Shown piece by piece: positions 8,443 to 15,239 of a stretch of 31,382 nucleotides of DNA. Both the position numbers and the translations under genes were made by a program. This DNA is from JAGOTP01 sp964415465 (GTDB lineage Bacteria; Patescibacteriota; Patescibacteriia; 2-12-FULL-60-25). The notes under the pieces are model-generated. The model saw only the letters and a program-made list of their open reading frames with translations. It was not told the DNA's origin and searched no databases. Within the stretch, counting starts at the first letter, position 1. The number at the start of each line of letters is the position of its first letter. The stretch covers positions 1-31,382 of the forward strand of contig CAYQAL010000010.1 of assembly GCA_964415465.1 (NCBI GenBank), read 5' to 3'.

Positions 8443-8733
8443 TTATTCAACAACGGCCATCAAATCAGATTCAGCGAGCACAAGGTAGGTTTCGCCGTCG
8501 ACTTTGAACTCGTCGGGAGCGTACTTCTTGAACATCACCACATCACCGACTTTGACGCTCATCTCAACACGAGCGCCGTCTTCGCGGAGCTTCCCTGGAC
8601 CAACCGCCACCACTTTTCCCTGCTCTGGGCGCTCTTTATCAACGGTATCCGGCAACAAAATCCCTCCTTTGGTTACTTCTTCTTTGGCGAGCGGCGACAG
8701 AATCACACGGTCACCTAATGGACGGAGCTTCAT
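8443..8733 (-). CDS. groES: Co-chaperonin GroES (10 kDa)
   Basis: The 96-residue co-chaperonin forms the heptameric lid of GroEL. It begins MKLRPLGDRVIL and has the mobile-loop segment KGGILLPDT near residues 22-30 and the GKVVAVGPGK segment near 38-47, all standard. No clear Shine-Dalgarno sequence precedes the ATG, a feature shared by several genes here. It is the first gene of the groES-groEL operon, with a CIRCE operator 54-80 nt upstream of the start codon. Confidence 0.98.
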   Translation of the reverse strand: MKLRPLGDRVILSPLAKEEVTKGGILLPDTVDKERPEQGKVVAVGPGKLREDGARVEMSVKVGDVVMFKKYAPDEFKVDGETYLVLAESDLMAVVE

Positions 8734-8786
8734 ACACGTTCAGTGAGAATAAAAATCAATTAAGAACGAATGAGAGCGGGTGGGAG

Positions 8787-8813
8787 TTAGCACTCGACAG
8801 TCGAGAATGCTAA
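8787..8813. promoter_or_regulatory. CIRCE operator (HrcA binding site) of groES-groEL
   Basis: TTAGCACTC (8787-8795), 9-nt spacer, then GAATGCTAA (8805-8813). The canonical CIRCE is TTAGCACTC-N9-GAGTGCTAA, so the match is perfect except for one base in the right half. It predicts HrcA repression of groESL. A TTGACA -35-like box (complement of 8853-8858) lies upstream, but the sequence 17 nt after it (CACTCT) is a poor -10, so the promoter itself is not pinned down. Confidence 0.93.
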
Positions 8814-8906
8814 TTCCACCAACGAGGCAAGAGTGCCAAGGAGCGGAAGGGGTGTCAAGTATGAAAAACGTTCTTGAAACAGGTCTGAAAAAAGGAATCC
8901 GGGGGA

Positions 8907-8956
8907 GGGCGCCGCCTTGCGTTCGACTACGTGGAGCAGGATCGAAGGCGGCGCCC
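8907..8956 (-). terminator. GC-rich hairpin after the orphan gene
   Basis: A perfect 12-bp inverted repeat (8907-8918 and 8945-8956, GGGCGCCGCCTT and complement) encloses a 26-nt loop. On the minus strand it lies about 120 nt after the stop of the 9076-10026 gene, with a T run about 14 nt further on, so it may terminate that gene's transcript before the groES promoter. It is much more GC-rich than the neighbouring intergenic DNA. The rest of 8734-9075 holds the CIRCE site and no gene that I can support. Confidence 0.6.
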
Positions 8957-9075
8957 TGGGGAGAGAGGAACATCAGCGCCCGTTCGCTGACGTTCAAAGG
9001 AACCGTGACGACACCTTGAGGCGAGCGATCACGATGCGGGACGGCGGTGAAGCCGGAGCCCAGATGAGACTGCGA

Positions 9076-10026
9076 TCAGGCGCCGATCTGCTCGAGGGCG
9101 TCCCGGAGGAGCCCGAGGTTGACCAGCGTCATGTCGCTCGTGCACTCGCCGTACACCTCGCTGAAGCGCCGGAAGCGCCAGCCGCCCCAGGCGCCCTTGT
9201 TGGCGTCGGGGTCGTCGCCCTCGACGACCTCAGAGCGGAGCTTGAGCACGGCGTGCTCGTGCAGCGGCTTCGGCGCGTCGGTCTCGTCGGCACCCTCGAC
9301 CTCCGGGACCGCGAAGCGGAACCCGAGGCGCTTGACGCCGGAGCCCGCCGGGAGGCGCCCCGTGTCCCAGTAGCTGTCCTGGGGGCTGGTGGCGCGGAGC
9401 GGCACGAGCCGCCGCTTGCAGAGGTCGCCGGTCACGCCGCCGATCTCGCGGAGCACGTCGCAGGCCTGGCTCGCCATGACCTGGGCGGCCTCGACCTGGG
9501 CGGCGGGCTTGAGGAAGGCGCGGGGCGCGTTCCAGGTCTGCACCCCGTTGAGGGGGCGGTTCGGGGCCTTGTCGACCACGACGTAGAGGCGCTCGCGGAG
9601 CGGCCCGTCGCCGGGGAGCACCACGAACGGCGTGAACACGTACCCGCCGCCGTCCTGGGTGGTGGCCTCGTCGTTGGGCAGAGCCTCGAGGAGCGCGAAC
9701 TGGCTCCAGGCCGCGCGGGGCTTGGGCGAGCTCGGGTCGGCGGGGTCCTGCAGCGGGTCGCCGCTGTCGGCCATGCCGAAGACCATCGTCTGCCACGAGC
9801 CGCGGCGCATCACCGCGAGGCGCCCGATCTGGCCGATCGGGAGCTGGTAGAGCTCGCCGTCGCGGCCCTGGACCACCACGAAGTGGCCCACGCTGTCGCC
9901 CTCGCCGATGGGGCGGATGGTCGACTTGCGGAGGAGCTGCTCCGCGGCAGCCCGGTCAGTGCCGTCCAGCGGGGCGAGCACGAGACCGAGGGTGGAAGGG
10001 GCGGACTGATCTTCTGGACGTTCCAT
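9076..10026 (-). CDS. GC-rich orphan gene, function unknown
   Basis: I do not recognise this 316-residue protein. It is soluble in appearance: no signal peptide or membrane segment, many Asp, Gly, Pro and Arg, and several tryptophans. Codon use differs sharply from its neighbours: after the first half-dozen codons nearly every third base is G or C. The start has a GAGG-type ribosome site and a CCATGG context (ATG at 10026). High GC opens long frames on the other strand (to 413 codons) and in another minus frame; I prefer this frame for its clean third-position bias, ribosome site and balanced composition. It sits between an O-antigen-ligase-like gene and groES and is followed by its own GC-rich hairpin. 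Codon use suggests acquisition from a GC-rich source or a distinct gene class; this is inference. Confidence 0.7.
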   Translation of the reverse strand: MERPEDQSAPSTLGLVLAPLDGTDRAAAEQLLRKSTIRPIGEGDSVGHFVVVQGRDGELYQLPIGQIGRLAVMRRGSWQTMVFGMADSGDPLQDPADPSSPKPRAAWSQFALLEALPNDEATTQDGGGYVFTPFVVLPGDGPLRERLYVVVDKAPNRPLNGVQTWNAPRAFLKPAAQVEAAQVMASQACDVLREIGGVTGDLCKRRLVPLRATSPQDSYWDTGRLPAGSGVKRLGFRFAVPEVEGADETDAPKPLHEHAVLKLRSEVVEGDDPDANKGAWGGWRFRRFSEVYGECTSDMTLVNLGLLRDALEQIGA

Positions 10027-10107
10027 GGAGAATTACCTCACGCCAAGCGCATCGTGCGACTTACAGGCCGCAGGACAGTATCACTGACATTATTTTATTG
10101 CAATAAT

Positions 10108-11445
10108 CTACGAACGCTGACGAAATTGCATCACTATAGGAATAGTAGAAGAAAATAAAAGCGCCTTTCCACTCCAGTAAGACCAAAGATAGTGATCAAG
10201 AACGAGTACAGGAAAGAGTATTAAGCAAAAAAGAATCATATGAATGAGCCATGGATGTTTAGAAGCAAAAAAAGGCGATCTCGCAGTCTTAAAGAAATGT
10301 ATTGCTAATCCTATAAAAAATAGAAAACCAATTACCCCCGTCTCAGATACCCCCAACAGCGGCACTACATGCGGCGAAATTGGGATAGACGGCTCTCCTC
10401 CCTTCTTTTCATCAAGCTGAGCAATAACTAACGCATTCGCCCCCACTCCAGATCCAGCCAGCGGATGTGCGCGTAGGATTCGCCACCCATTTTGAATTCC
10501 TTGCGCGCGCTCTGAAAGGGACTTTTGTTCTAAACGTGCTCCTGTCTGGCCTCGTGCGAAAAAGAGGTGAGGTCTTACGAGAATAGGAACAGCACAACTC
10601 ACAAGTGTGATACCAAGAAGGAGTAGCGACAATCGTTTCTGGGTGTCTTTTTTTGAAAACACGATCGACAAGAACGTGAGACCAACAAACACTCCTAACG
10701 CTAACCACGCGCTACGCGAGTAGGTTACGGCTAACGCGATCGAGAAAAGAACAAGTGGTATATAATAAAATATTCTCTCTTTTTTGAGACTATACTGTTG
10801 TTTCAAATTCGTATACGCACATACGATCCCCATCACCAGCCATCCTCCAAAGATATTCGGATGCGGGAATCCCCCATAGGAACGGAGCCAGCGAACGCCA
10901 CCAGATTCAATCACCGCTACCCCACGGATCGCTGGATCTTGCGATGCGATTCCAAGAAGCGACGTGCCAAAAACATGCTGAGTGAGGGCTTGCGTCATTC
11001 CTAGTAACGCATGCGGAAGAAGCGAGAGAACAAACCAGAACGATAGCTCTCGCCAGGTGATGCGCTGGATCAGTACCCGAACAAATAGGACAAGAATACT
11101 CACCTCTATCCACCATTCTGCCGTTGCTCGAAGGGAGGCGGTCGTGAAAACAGATACGAAGAAATATCCGGCGATCAACAGAAAAGGAAGGTAGTTCCGT
11201 CTCTTTTCAGCTACGGGCGTTCTATGTTCCGAACGACGAAGAAACGCATGCACGAGTACCACGAGCAACATCAAGAGTTGCGAGGCATAGATCGAGATTC
11301 TCCCCTCTTCCCATGGATATCCGGCGATTTGTGGACCTTCCTGGAACCAACGCGTCTGCCAAGGCAACGCTAAAATCGCGAGACGCCAGGTCCAGGGAAA
11401 GACGCGCGTCACAACACCTGTCATTCGCTCACGGAGTGACGCCAT
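10108..11445 (-). CDS. O-antigen ligase / Wzy-type polytopic membrane protein
   Basis: A polytopic membrane protein of about 445 residues with ten or more hydrophobic segments and, in the second half, a periplasmic-type loop with RAHPLAGSGVGANAL, the pattern of the O-antigen ligase/polymerase family (Wzy_C) in which a conserved R and H-x-x-x-G-x-G lie in the large loop. Such proteins join or polymerise surface glycans or attach glycans to protein. The longest open frame starts at 11496 but would overlap the upstream gene by 68 nt; ATGs at 11445 (17-nt overlap) and 11424 are more likely, and I use 11445. The third base of codons is AT-richer than in the orphan gene next to it. Substrate unknown. 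Confidence 0.8.
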   Translation of the reverse strand: MASLRERMTGVVTRVFPWTWRLAILALPWQTRWFQEGPQIAGYPWEEGRISIYASQLLMLLVVLVHAFLRRSEHRTPVAEKRRNYLPFLLIAGYFFVSVFTTASLRATAEWWIEVSILVLFVRVLIQRITWRELSFWFVLSLLPHALLGMTQALTQHVFGTSLLGIASQDPAIRGVAVIESGGVRWLRSYGGFPHPNIFGGWLVMGIVCAYTNLKQQYSLKKERIFYYIPLVLFSIALAVTYSRSAWLALGVFVGLTFLSIVFSKKDTQKRLSLLLLGITLVSCAVPILVRPHLFFARGQTGARLEQKSLSERAQGIQNGWRILRAHPLAGSGVGANALVIAQLDEKKGGEPSIPISPHVVPLLGVSETGVIGFLFFIGLAIHFFKTARSPFFASKHPWLIHMILFCLILFPVLVLDHYLWSYWSGKALLFSSTIPIVMQFRQRS

Positions 11446-12346
11446 ACGAAGCACAGACTTCTGCATACGCTTGTTGCACCCCTTCACGACCATCATCTAC
11501 ATGAAATTTCAATCGCTCATCGGAGATCATGACATGCGTTCCTTGGTTGGCACGTTCTCGAATGACTCGTGGGAAATATTTCCATTGCAGAGTACGCGCC
11601 GCACGCTCAAGCGCGTCACTCACTGGAATGCGCAAACGAGGCGCCGTAACGCGCACATCAGGCGACGGAATCCAAGGCTCCGCTAAGGGATGACGAGCGC
11701 GCAGCCCTTCATTTACCTTCCAAAATACTTCCCCTACTCCATCATCAACGAGAGGTAAGAGCCCCAAAAACCACTGCCGGAAATAGACATCATCTGGCTG
11801 GAGTACACAATCAGATAGATTCAACGCTTGATCCGAAAGGAAAAATGAGAGACACACCACGTCTCGATCTTGTCTTCCTGGCTGTGGACGGTCTCGGAGC
11901 AACAAAAAAGGCAGTCCAGCCAAACCACGCGTTTGCCAGATCGAACCATGACGTACGATGAGTAAAAAATCGAGGTCGCCGTCGTCATGCGGCAATCCAA
12001 AGGCTGTACGGTTACATACATAGACCGCTCGAACGCCGTCTAAGCGAGCCAGCCAACGAGCAACCTTCCGCGCTTTGCGCAACTTACGCGGCATCCATTC
12101 TTCGCCAGAAAATACCGGCTGCAACTTTGTCTGAAGCGAGGTTGGAAAATATCTTCCACGCTGGAAGGTCAATACATTCGCGCGAACCAGCGCGTCTGCT
12201 GCTACTTGTATTTCTCTTAATTGCGGAATCGGCGTTTCTGCGGTTCGTCGGTCAAAACTATTTACAAGCTCAGGCCACGTAGGAGGAGCTTCAAGTACCG
12301 AGAGAGCTGCCGCCGCACGAAATACCCCCTCTTCGATCAAGGTCAT
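11429..12346 (-). CDS. Nucleotidyltransferase-like protein
   Basis: A 305-residue protein. Residues about 1-70 look like a winged-helix segment. Near 105-130 it has NRTAFGLPHDDGDLDFLLIV, in which spaced acidic residues (D-G-D-L-D) follow a short loop, resembling the active site of DNA polymerase beta-type nucleotidyltransferases, although the usual GS dipeptide is replaced. The rest contains hydrophobic stretches and no clear membrane helix. Its start overlaps the stop of the PRC-barrel gene by 4 nt (ATGA), so translation is probably coupled. The downstream neighbour is the O-antigen-ligase-like gene, which suggests a surface-glycan role, but the substrate cannot be inferred. The family call is tentative. 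Confidence 0.65.
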   Translation of the reverse strand: MTLIEEGVFRAAAALSVLEAPPTWPELVNSFDRRTAETPIPQLREIQVAADALVRANVLTFQRGRYFPTSLQTKLQPVFSGEEWMPRKLRKARKVARWLARLDGVRAVYVCNRTAFGLPHDDGDLDFLLIVRHGSIWQTRGLAGLPFLLLRDRPQPGRQDRDVVCLSFFLSDQALNLSDCVLQPDDVYFRQWFLGLLPLVDDGVGEVFWKVNEGLRARHPLAEPWIPSPDVRVTAPRLRIPVSDALERAARTLQWKYFPRVIRERANQGTHVMISDERLKFHVDDGREGVQQAYAEVCASYGVTP

Positions 12347-12624
12347 ACACTCGGGGCGATCGAGGGAACAACCGTCGCCTCTTTCTCTGGTACAGCCGCG
12401 TCTTGTATCACGAGCTGTTTTTCATTCCACGAAATCACGCTACTCCACTCGATGAGAAGCTCATGCGCAACAAGGCCTCGCACAAAGCCCGCTGGACGCA
12501 CTTCAACTTGAACGATACATCCGCGCTCCGTGTCCAAAACAAATCCCAAGACACTTCCGACGCCTAGGCCGGACTCTGTCACAACCGCGAGACCTTTTGC
12601 GTGAAGAGATGAGCAAAGAGCCAT
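12343..12624 (-). CDS. PRC-barrel domain protein
   Basis: A 93-residue protein made almost entirely of one small beta-barrel: residues about 10-75 read GLAVVTESGLGVGSVLGFVL, then D-ERGCIVQVEVRP, and end with a VISWNEKQLVIQDAAV strand pair, a PRC-barrel pattern (start strand, G-x-V-x-G-x-V-D turn, closing strands). The frame is open upstream to 12939 but that part overlaps dnaX; the ATG at 12624, 8 nt after the dnaX stop, is the sensible start. It overlaps the next gene by 4 nt. PRC barrels occur in RimM (ribosome maturation) and in stand-alone proteins of unknown role; position behind dnaX does not settle which partner it has. Confidence 0.75.
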   Translation of the reverse strand: MALCSSLHAKGLAVVTESGLGVGSVLGFVLDTERGCIVQVEVRPAGFVRGLVAHELLIEWSSVISWNEKQLVIQDAAVPEKEATVVPSIAPSV

Positions 12625-12632
12625 AGATGCGG

Positions 12633-14291
12633 CTATTCGACGACATTTCCGCCGAATGCCTTCAAGATATTCGATACCATGTCTGATTTTTTCTGACCAT
12701 CCTGACCCTGCTCTTCGCCAACGGTTCCAGCTACCTGAAACGTCTGACCGAGTACCGCCTTTAAGGCTTCTTCTACCACTTTTCTGTGACGTCCGTCCGA
12801 AATAATTTTGTCGTAATGGAATGGATACTGGAAGCGAATCGTGATCGTATTCCCTTCGACCTGCTCGGGACGGCTGATCTTTAGAATGAAGGGCAGCGAA
12901 TGATTCTGTACATCGACGGTGCTGATAATCGCATTCCATTTGGCACGCACGACATCGAGCGTGATATCAGAACCGCCTTGGGAGGCAGCAGGTGGTGTAG
13001 GAATCTGAGGCGTCTGAATGGATTCGATTGGAGCAGACTCGGGAATCGGTTCAGGTGAAGACTCTTGAACAGCAATTGACGCAACCGAAGCCACCGGTTC
13101 ATTCGTAACCGAAGGCGGTGACGCAGGCTGCGATTCAACTGGAGCCTGGGGCTTTAGCGCTACCGGAGGCACGGGCGGCGTAACAATCGGCGCCGAATCA
13201 GCACTTCTCCCGAACAATCTATGACTCGCAACCGTACTCGTGAGTTCAAGCAAAAAGAGTGGATCGACTCCAAAACGAATATCGCGACGGCGTTCGATCA
13301 AACAGATAGCGAGGTCGTGGAGCTCAGCTGGCGTCCAGCGACCAACGAGCGGCACAAAGACACGATACTCAGTCTGTTCCCAGTCTTTCGCTTGGGCTGG
13401 CAGCGCACCTGCAACCAACAATAAACGGACAGCTAGCAACAAGTCGTCAAAGAGTGGACCGAGAGCAATTCCGGTATCGAATAACTCACGCGCATAGGCA
13501 AGCGAGGCGGCAAGATCTCGATTCGTCCAGCGCGTCATGAGCTCAGCTGCCACCGGCAATCGGCTTGGTGGAACAATCAGATGTGCAAGCTCAAGGGTAA
13601 GCTCAGACTCGCCTAAAGCCGCCAACTGGCCAAGCAGTGTCTCCGCATCACGCAAACACCCTTCAGAGCGAGACACGATCAAACGCACAACATCTTCATT
13701 GATCTTCCAGCCCTCTTTTTCGCTAATCGAACGTACACGGTCTGCAAGCTCTTGGTCCGGAATACGTCGAAAATCCGCCCGCTGACAGCGAGACACGATG
13801 GTCGCTGGAACTTTATGCGACTCTGTCGTTGCCAGGATGAAAAACGCGTGCGCCGGCGGTTCCTCCAACGTCTTCAATAGCGCATTCCAAGACGACGTGG
13901 ACAGCATGTGCGCCTCGTCCAAGATATAGACTTTACGTTTGCCCATCATCGGCACAAAACGAGCATGCTCGATGATCGCTTCACGCACCAATTCAACGCC
14001 GGTATGGGTCGCTGCATCAAGCTCAATCACATCAACGAGCGTTCCCGCTTGAAACGCCTGACAGGCTTCACACACCCCACACGGCTCGCCGTCTTTCAGC
14101 GACTGGCAGACCAGTGCTTGTGCCAAAATACGTGCCGTCGTCGTCTTCCCCACCCCACGCGGCCCAGAAAACAAAAATGCATGCGCCAAGTGCCCCGTCG
14201 CCAAAGCCCGACGGAGCGGTTCTGTGATGTGCGATTGTCCGGTGACATCCGCAAACGAATGCGGTCGATGACGTTGGCTAAGCGATGGCAT
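12633..14291 (-). CDS. dnaX: DNA polymerase III subunit gamma/tau
   Basis: The clamp-loader ATPase of the replicative polymerase. With the ATG at 14291 the protein is 552 residues and begins MPSLSQRHRPHSFADVTGQ, which fits the usual DnaX beginning; TTG at 14321 and ATG at 14318 would add about ten residues. Counting from 14321, the P-loop GPRGVGKT is at 53-60, zinc cysteines are at 72, 81, 84 and 87, the DEAH Walker B is at 135-138 and the SRC arginine-finger motif is at 177-179. A Pro/Ser/Ala-rich linker (about 385-450) leads to a C-terminal domain of about 110 residues. I see no obvious slippery A run that would give a short gamma form. A dispersed hairpin element lies just upstream of the start. 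Confidence 0.95.
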   Translation of the reverse strand: MPSLSQRHRPHSFADVTGQSHITEPLRRALATGHLAHAFLFSGPRGVGKTTTARILAQALVCQSLKDGEPCGVCEACQAFQAGTLVDVIELDAATHTGVELVREAIIEHARFVPMMGKRKVYILDEAHMLSTSSWNALLKTLEEPPAHAFFILATTESHKVPATIVSRCQRADFRRIPDQELADRVRSISEKEGWKINEDVVRLIVSRSEGCLRDAETLLGQLAALGESELTLELAHLIVPPSRLPVAAELMTRWTNRDLAASLAYARELFDTGIALGPLFDDLLLAVRLLLVAGALPAQAKDWEQTEYRVFVPLVGRWTPAELHDLAICLIERRRDIRFGVDPLFLLELTSTVASHRLFGRSADSAPIVTPPVPPVALKPQAPVESQPASPPSVTNEPVASVASIAVQESSPEPIPESAPIESIQTPQIPTPPAASQGGSDITLDVVRAKWNAIISTVDVQNHSLPFILKISRPEQVEGNTITIRFQYPFHYDKIISDGRHRKVVEEALKAVLGQTFQVAGTVGEEQGQDGQKKSDMVSNILKAFGGNVVE

Positions 14292-14343
14292 ACGACGCCT
14301 ATCATGCCCATCAAGCATCAAGATCGCAAACAGTTAGAATGAC

Positions 14344-14471
14344 GCCTGAATATATACAAAAATACACCCTGCGCAACTCGCGCTGTGGAGCCAAAGCGTC
14401 TGGTCTGCGTCGCTTGCTCCGCTCGCTGAGGCTCAAACAGTGCTCGGGTGTATTTTTGTATATATTCAGGC
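14344..14471. repeat. Dispersed hairpin element, copy 1
   Basis: Perfect 26-bp AT-rich inverted arms (14344-14369 and 14446-14471) enclose a 76-nt GC-rich core (14370-14445). The same core, with 68 of 76 positions identical and the same length, recurs at 23625-23700 between quite different arms. It begins 9 nt after the stop of the 223-residue gene and ends just before dnaX, so it could act as a terminator or mRNA 3'-end structure within the gene series. Within the core, positions 55-59 and 69-73 can form a 5-bp stem in which a G-T pair here is an A-T pair in copy 2. Confidence 0.9.
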
Positions 14472-14480
14472 TTCAACACT

Positions 14481-15152
14481 CTATACCGGCTGCTCTTCCT
14501 CAGCAGTAATCACCTCATCGCTATCACCTTGTTTGATGATATTCTCAACCGCTGCCCAGGTAGAAGGAGTTTCGCGAGGCACGAGAATCACCACATCATC
14601 ACCTGGTTCACCATGGTAGTACGTTACTGACGCGGTAAGAACGCGGTACTTCGCCCCGTTTGCTGCTACAAACCAGTGATCCGTTTGCTCGTCGTAGACC
14701 AACATCCCGATCATGCGCTGACGCTCGTTTGGCCCTTTTTGCTTGAAGATAAAGCGACCGCCATCAGTGATGGTGAGGCGAAGCATGTCGCCCTCTACCA
14801 GCTTTGATTTTGACGCGTAGTTAGGAGGAACCAGATACTGCTTTCCATCTTCCCCAACCATGTGTTCACCGTCAAACACGCCGTCTACCACACGATAGGC
14901 GCTTGGCGGAGCATACGCTTCACTTCCACTCGAACTACGCACGCGACGCACAATTCCATCCATATCCACGGACGCGTGCTCGCCACCGGTTCCCGCCTGC
15001 CCCATCAATCGCTCAAGTTGGTCGATGCGGTCACGGAGATCTTCGAATAATCGGCGAATCGTTCTGGAATGTTGAGATTCGTGATCTAACTCAGGTCGTA
15101 ACACTGTTGAATCGTCACTGTCACTTGAAAAAGAAGAAAAATCGTTTTGCAT
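14481..15152 (-). CDS. Hypothetical protein with N-terminal coiled-coil
   Basis: A 223-residue protein that I cannot place in a named family. Residues 1-28 are Ser/Asp-rich and likely disordered; about 29-52 (TIRRLFEDLRDRIDQLERLM) form a short coiled coil. From about 85 there is a beta-rich region with VVDGVFDGEHMVGEDGKQY, then LVPPNYASKSKLVEGDMLRL, and further strands to about 195, ending in an acidic tail. The VEGDMLRLTI segment followed by FIFKQKGP resembles small barrel domains, but this is only a resemblance. It sits between the VirB4-like ATPase and dnaX on the same strand. The start at 15152 has no strong ribosome site. Confidence 0.8.
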   Translation of the reverse strand: MQNDFSSFSSDSDDSTVLRPELDHESQHSRTIRRLFEDLRDRIDQLERLMGQAGTGGEHASVDMDGIVRRVRSSSGSEAYAPPSAYRVVDGVFDGEHMVGEDGKQYLVPPNYASKSKLVEGDMLRLTITDGGRFIFKQKGPNERQRMIGMLVYDEQTDHWFVAANGAKYRVLTASVTYYHGEPGDDVVILVPRETPSTWAAVENIIKQGDSDEVITAEEEQPV

Positions 15153-15239
15153 AAGAATAAGTAAATTTATTTTGAGCGCGTAAAGAACGAAACGCGTCGC
15201 CCAGATCCTAACATGAAACCCCTCTAGGGAAAACTTGTG

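Noticed and set aside
9230..9796. 188-codon minus-strand frame inside the orphan gene
   Set aside because: Arg/Pro/Ala repeats typical of a shifted frame in GC-rich DNA.
9076..10026. Contaminating contig piece from a GC-rich genome
   Set aside because: The sequence is continuous with clean gene boundaries on both sides and A/T-ending first codons; read coverage would be needed to exclude it fully.
8917..10158. 413-codon plus-strand frame across the GC-rich block
   Set aside because: It mirrors the 9076-10026 gene on the other strand, is low complexity (Ala/Glu/Leu/Arg/His) and has no ribosome site; high GC alone keeps it open.
12625..12939. N-terminal extension of the PRC-barrel frame
   Set aside because: It overlaps dnaX in another frame and has Arg/Ser-rich composition; the ATG at 12624 fits the spacing.
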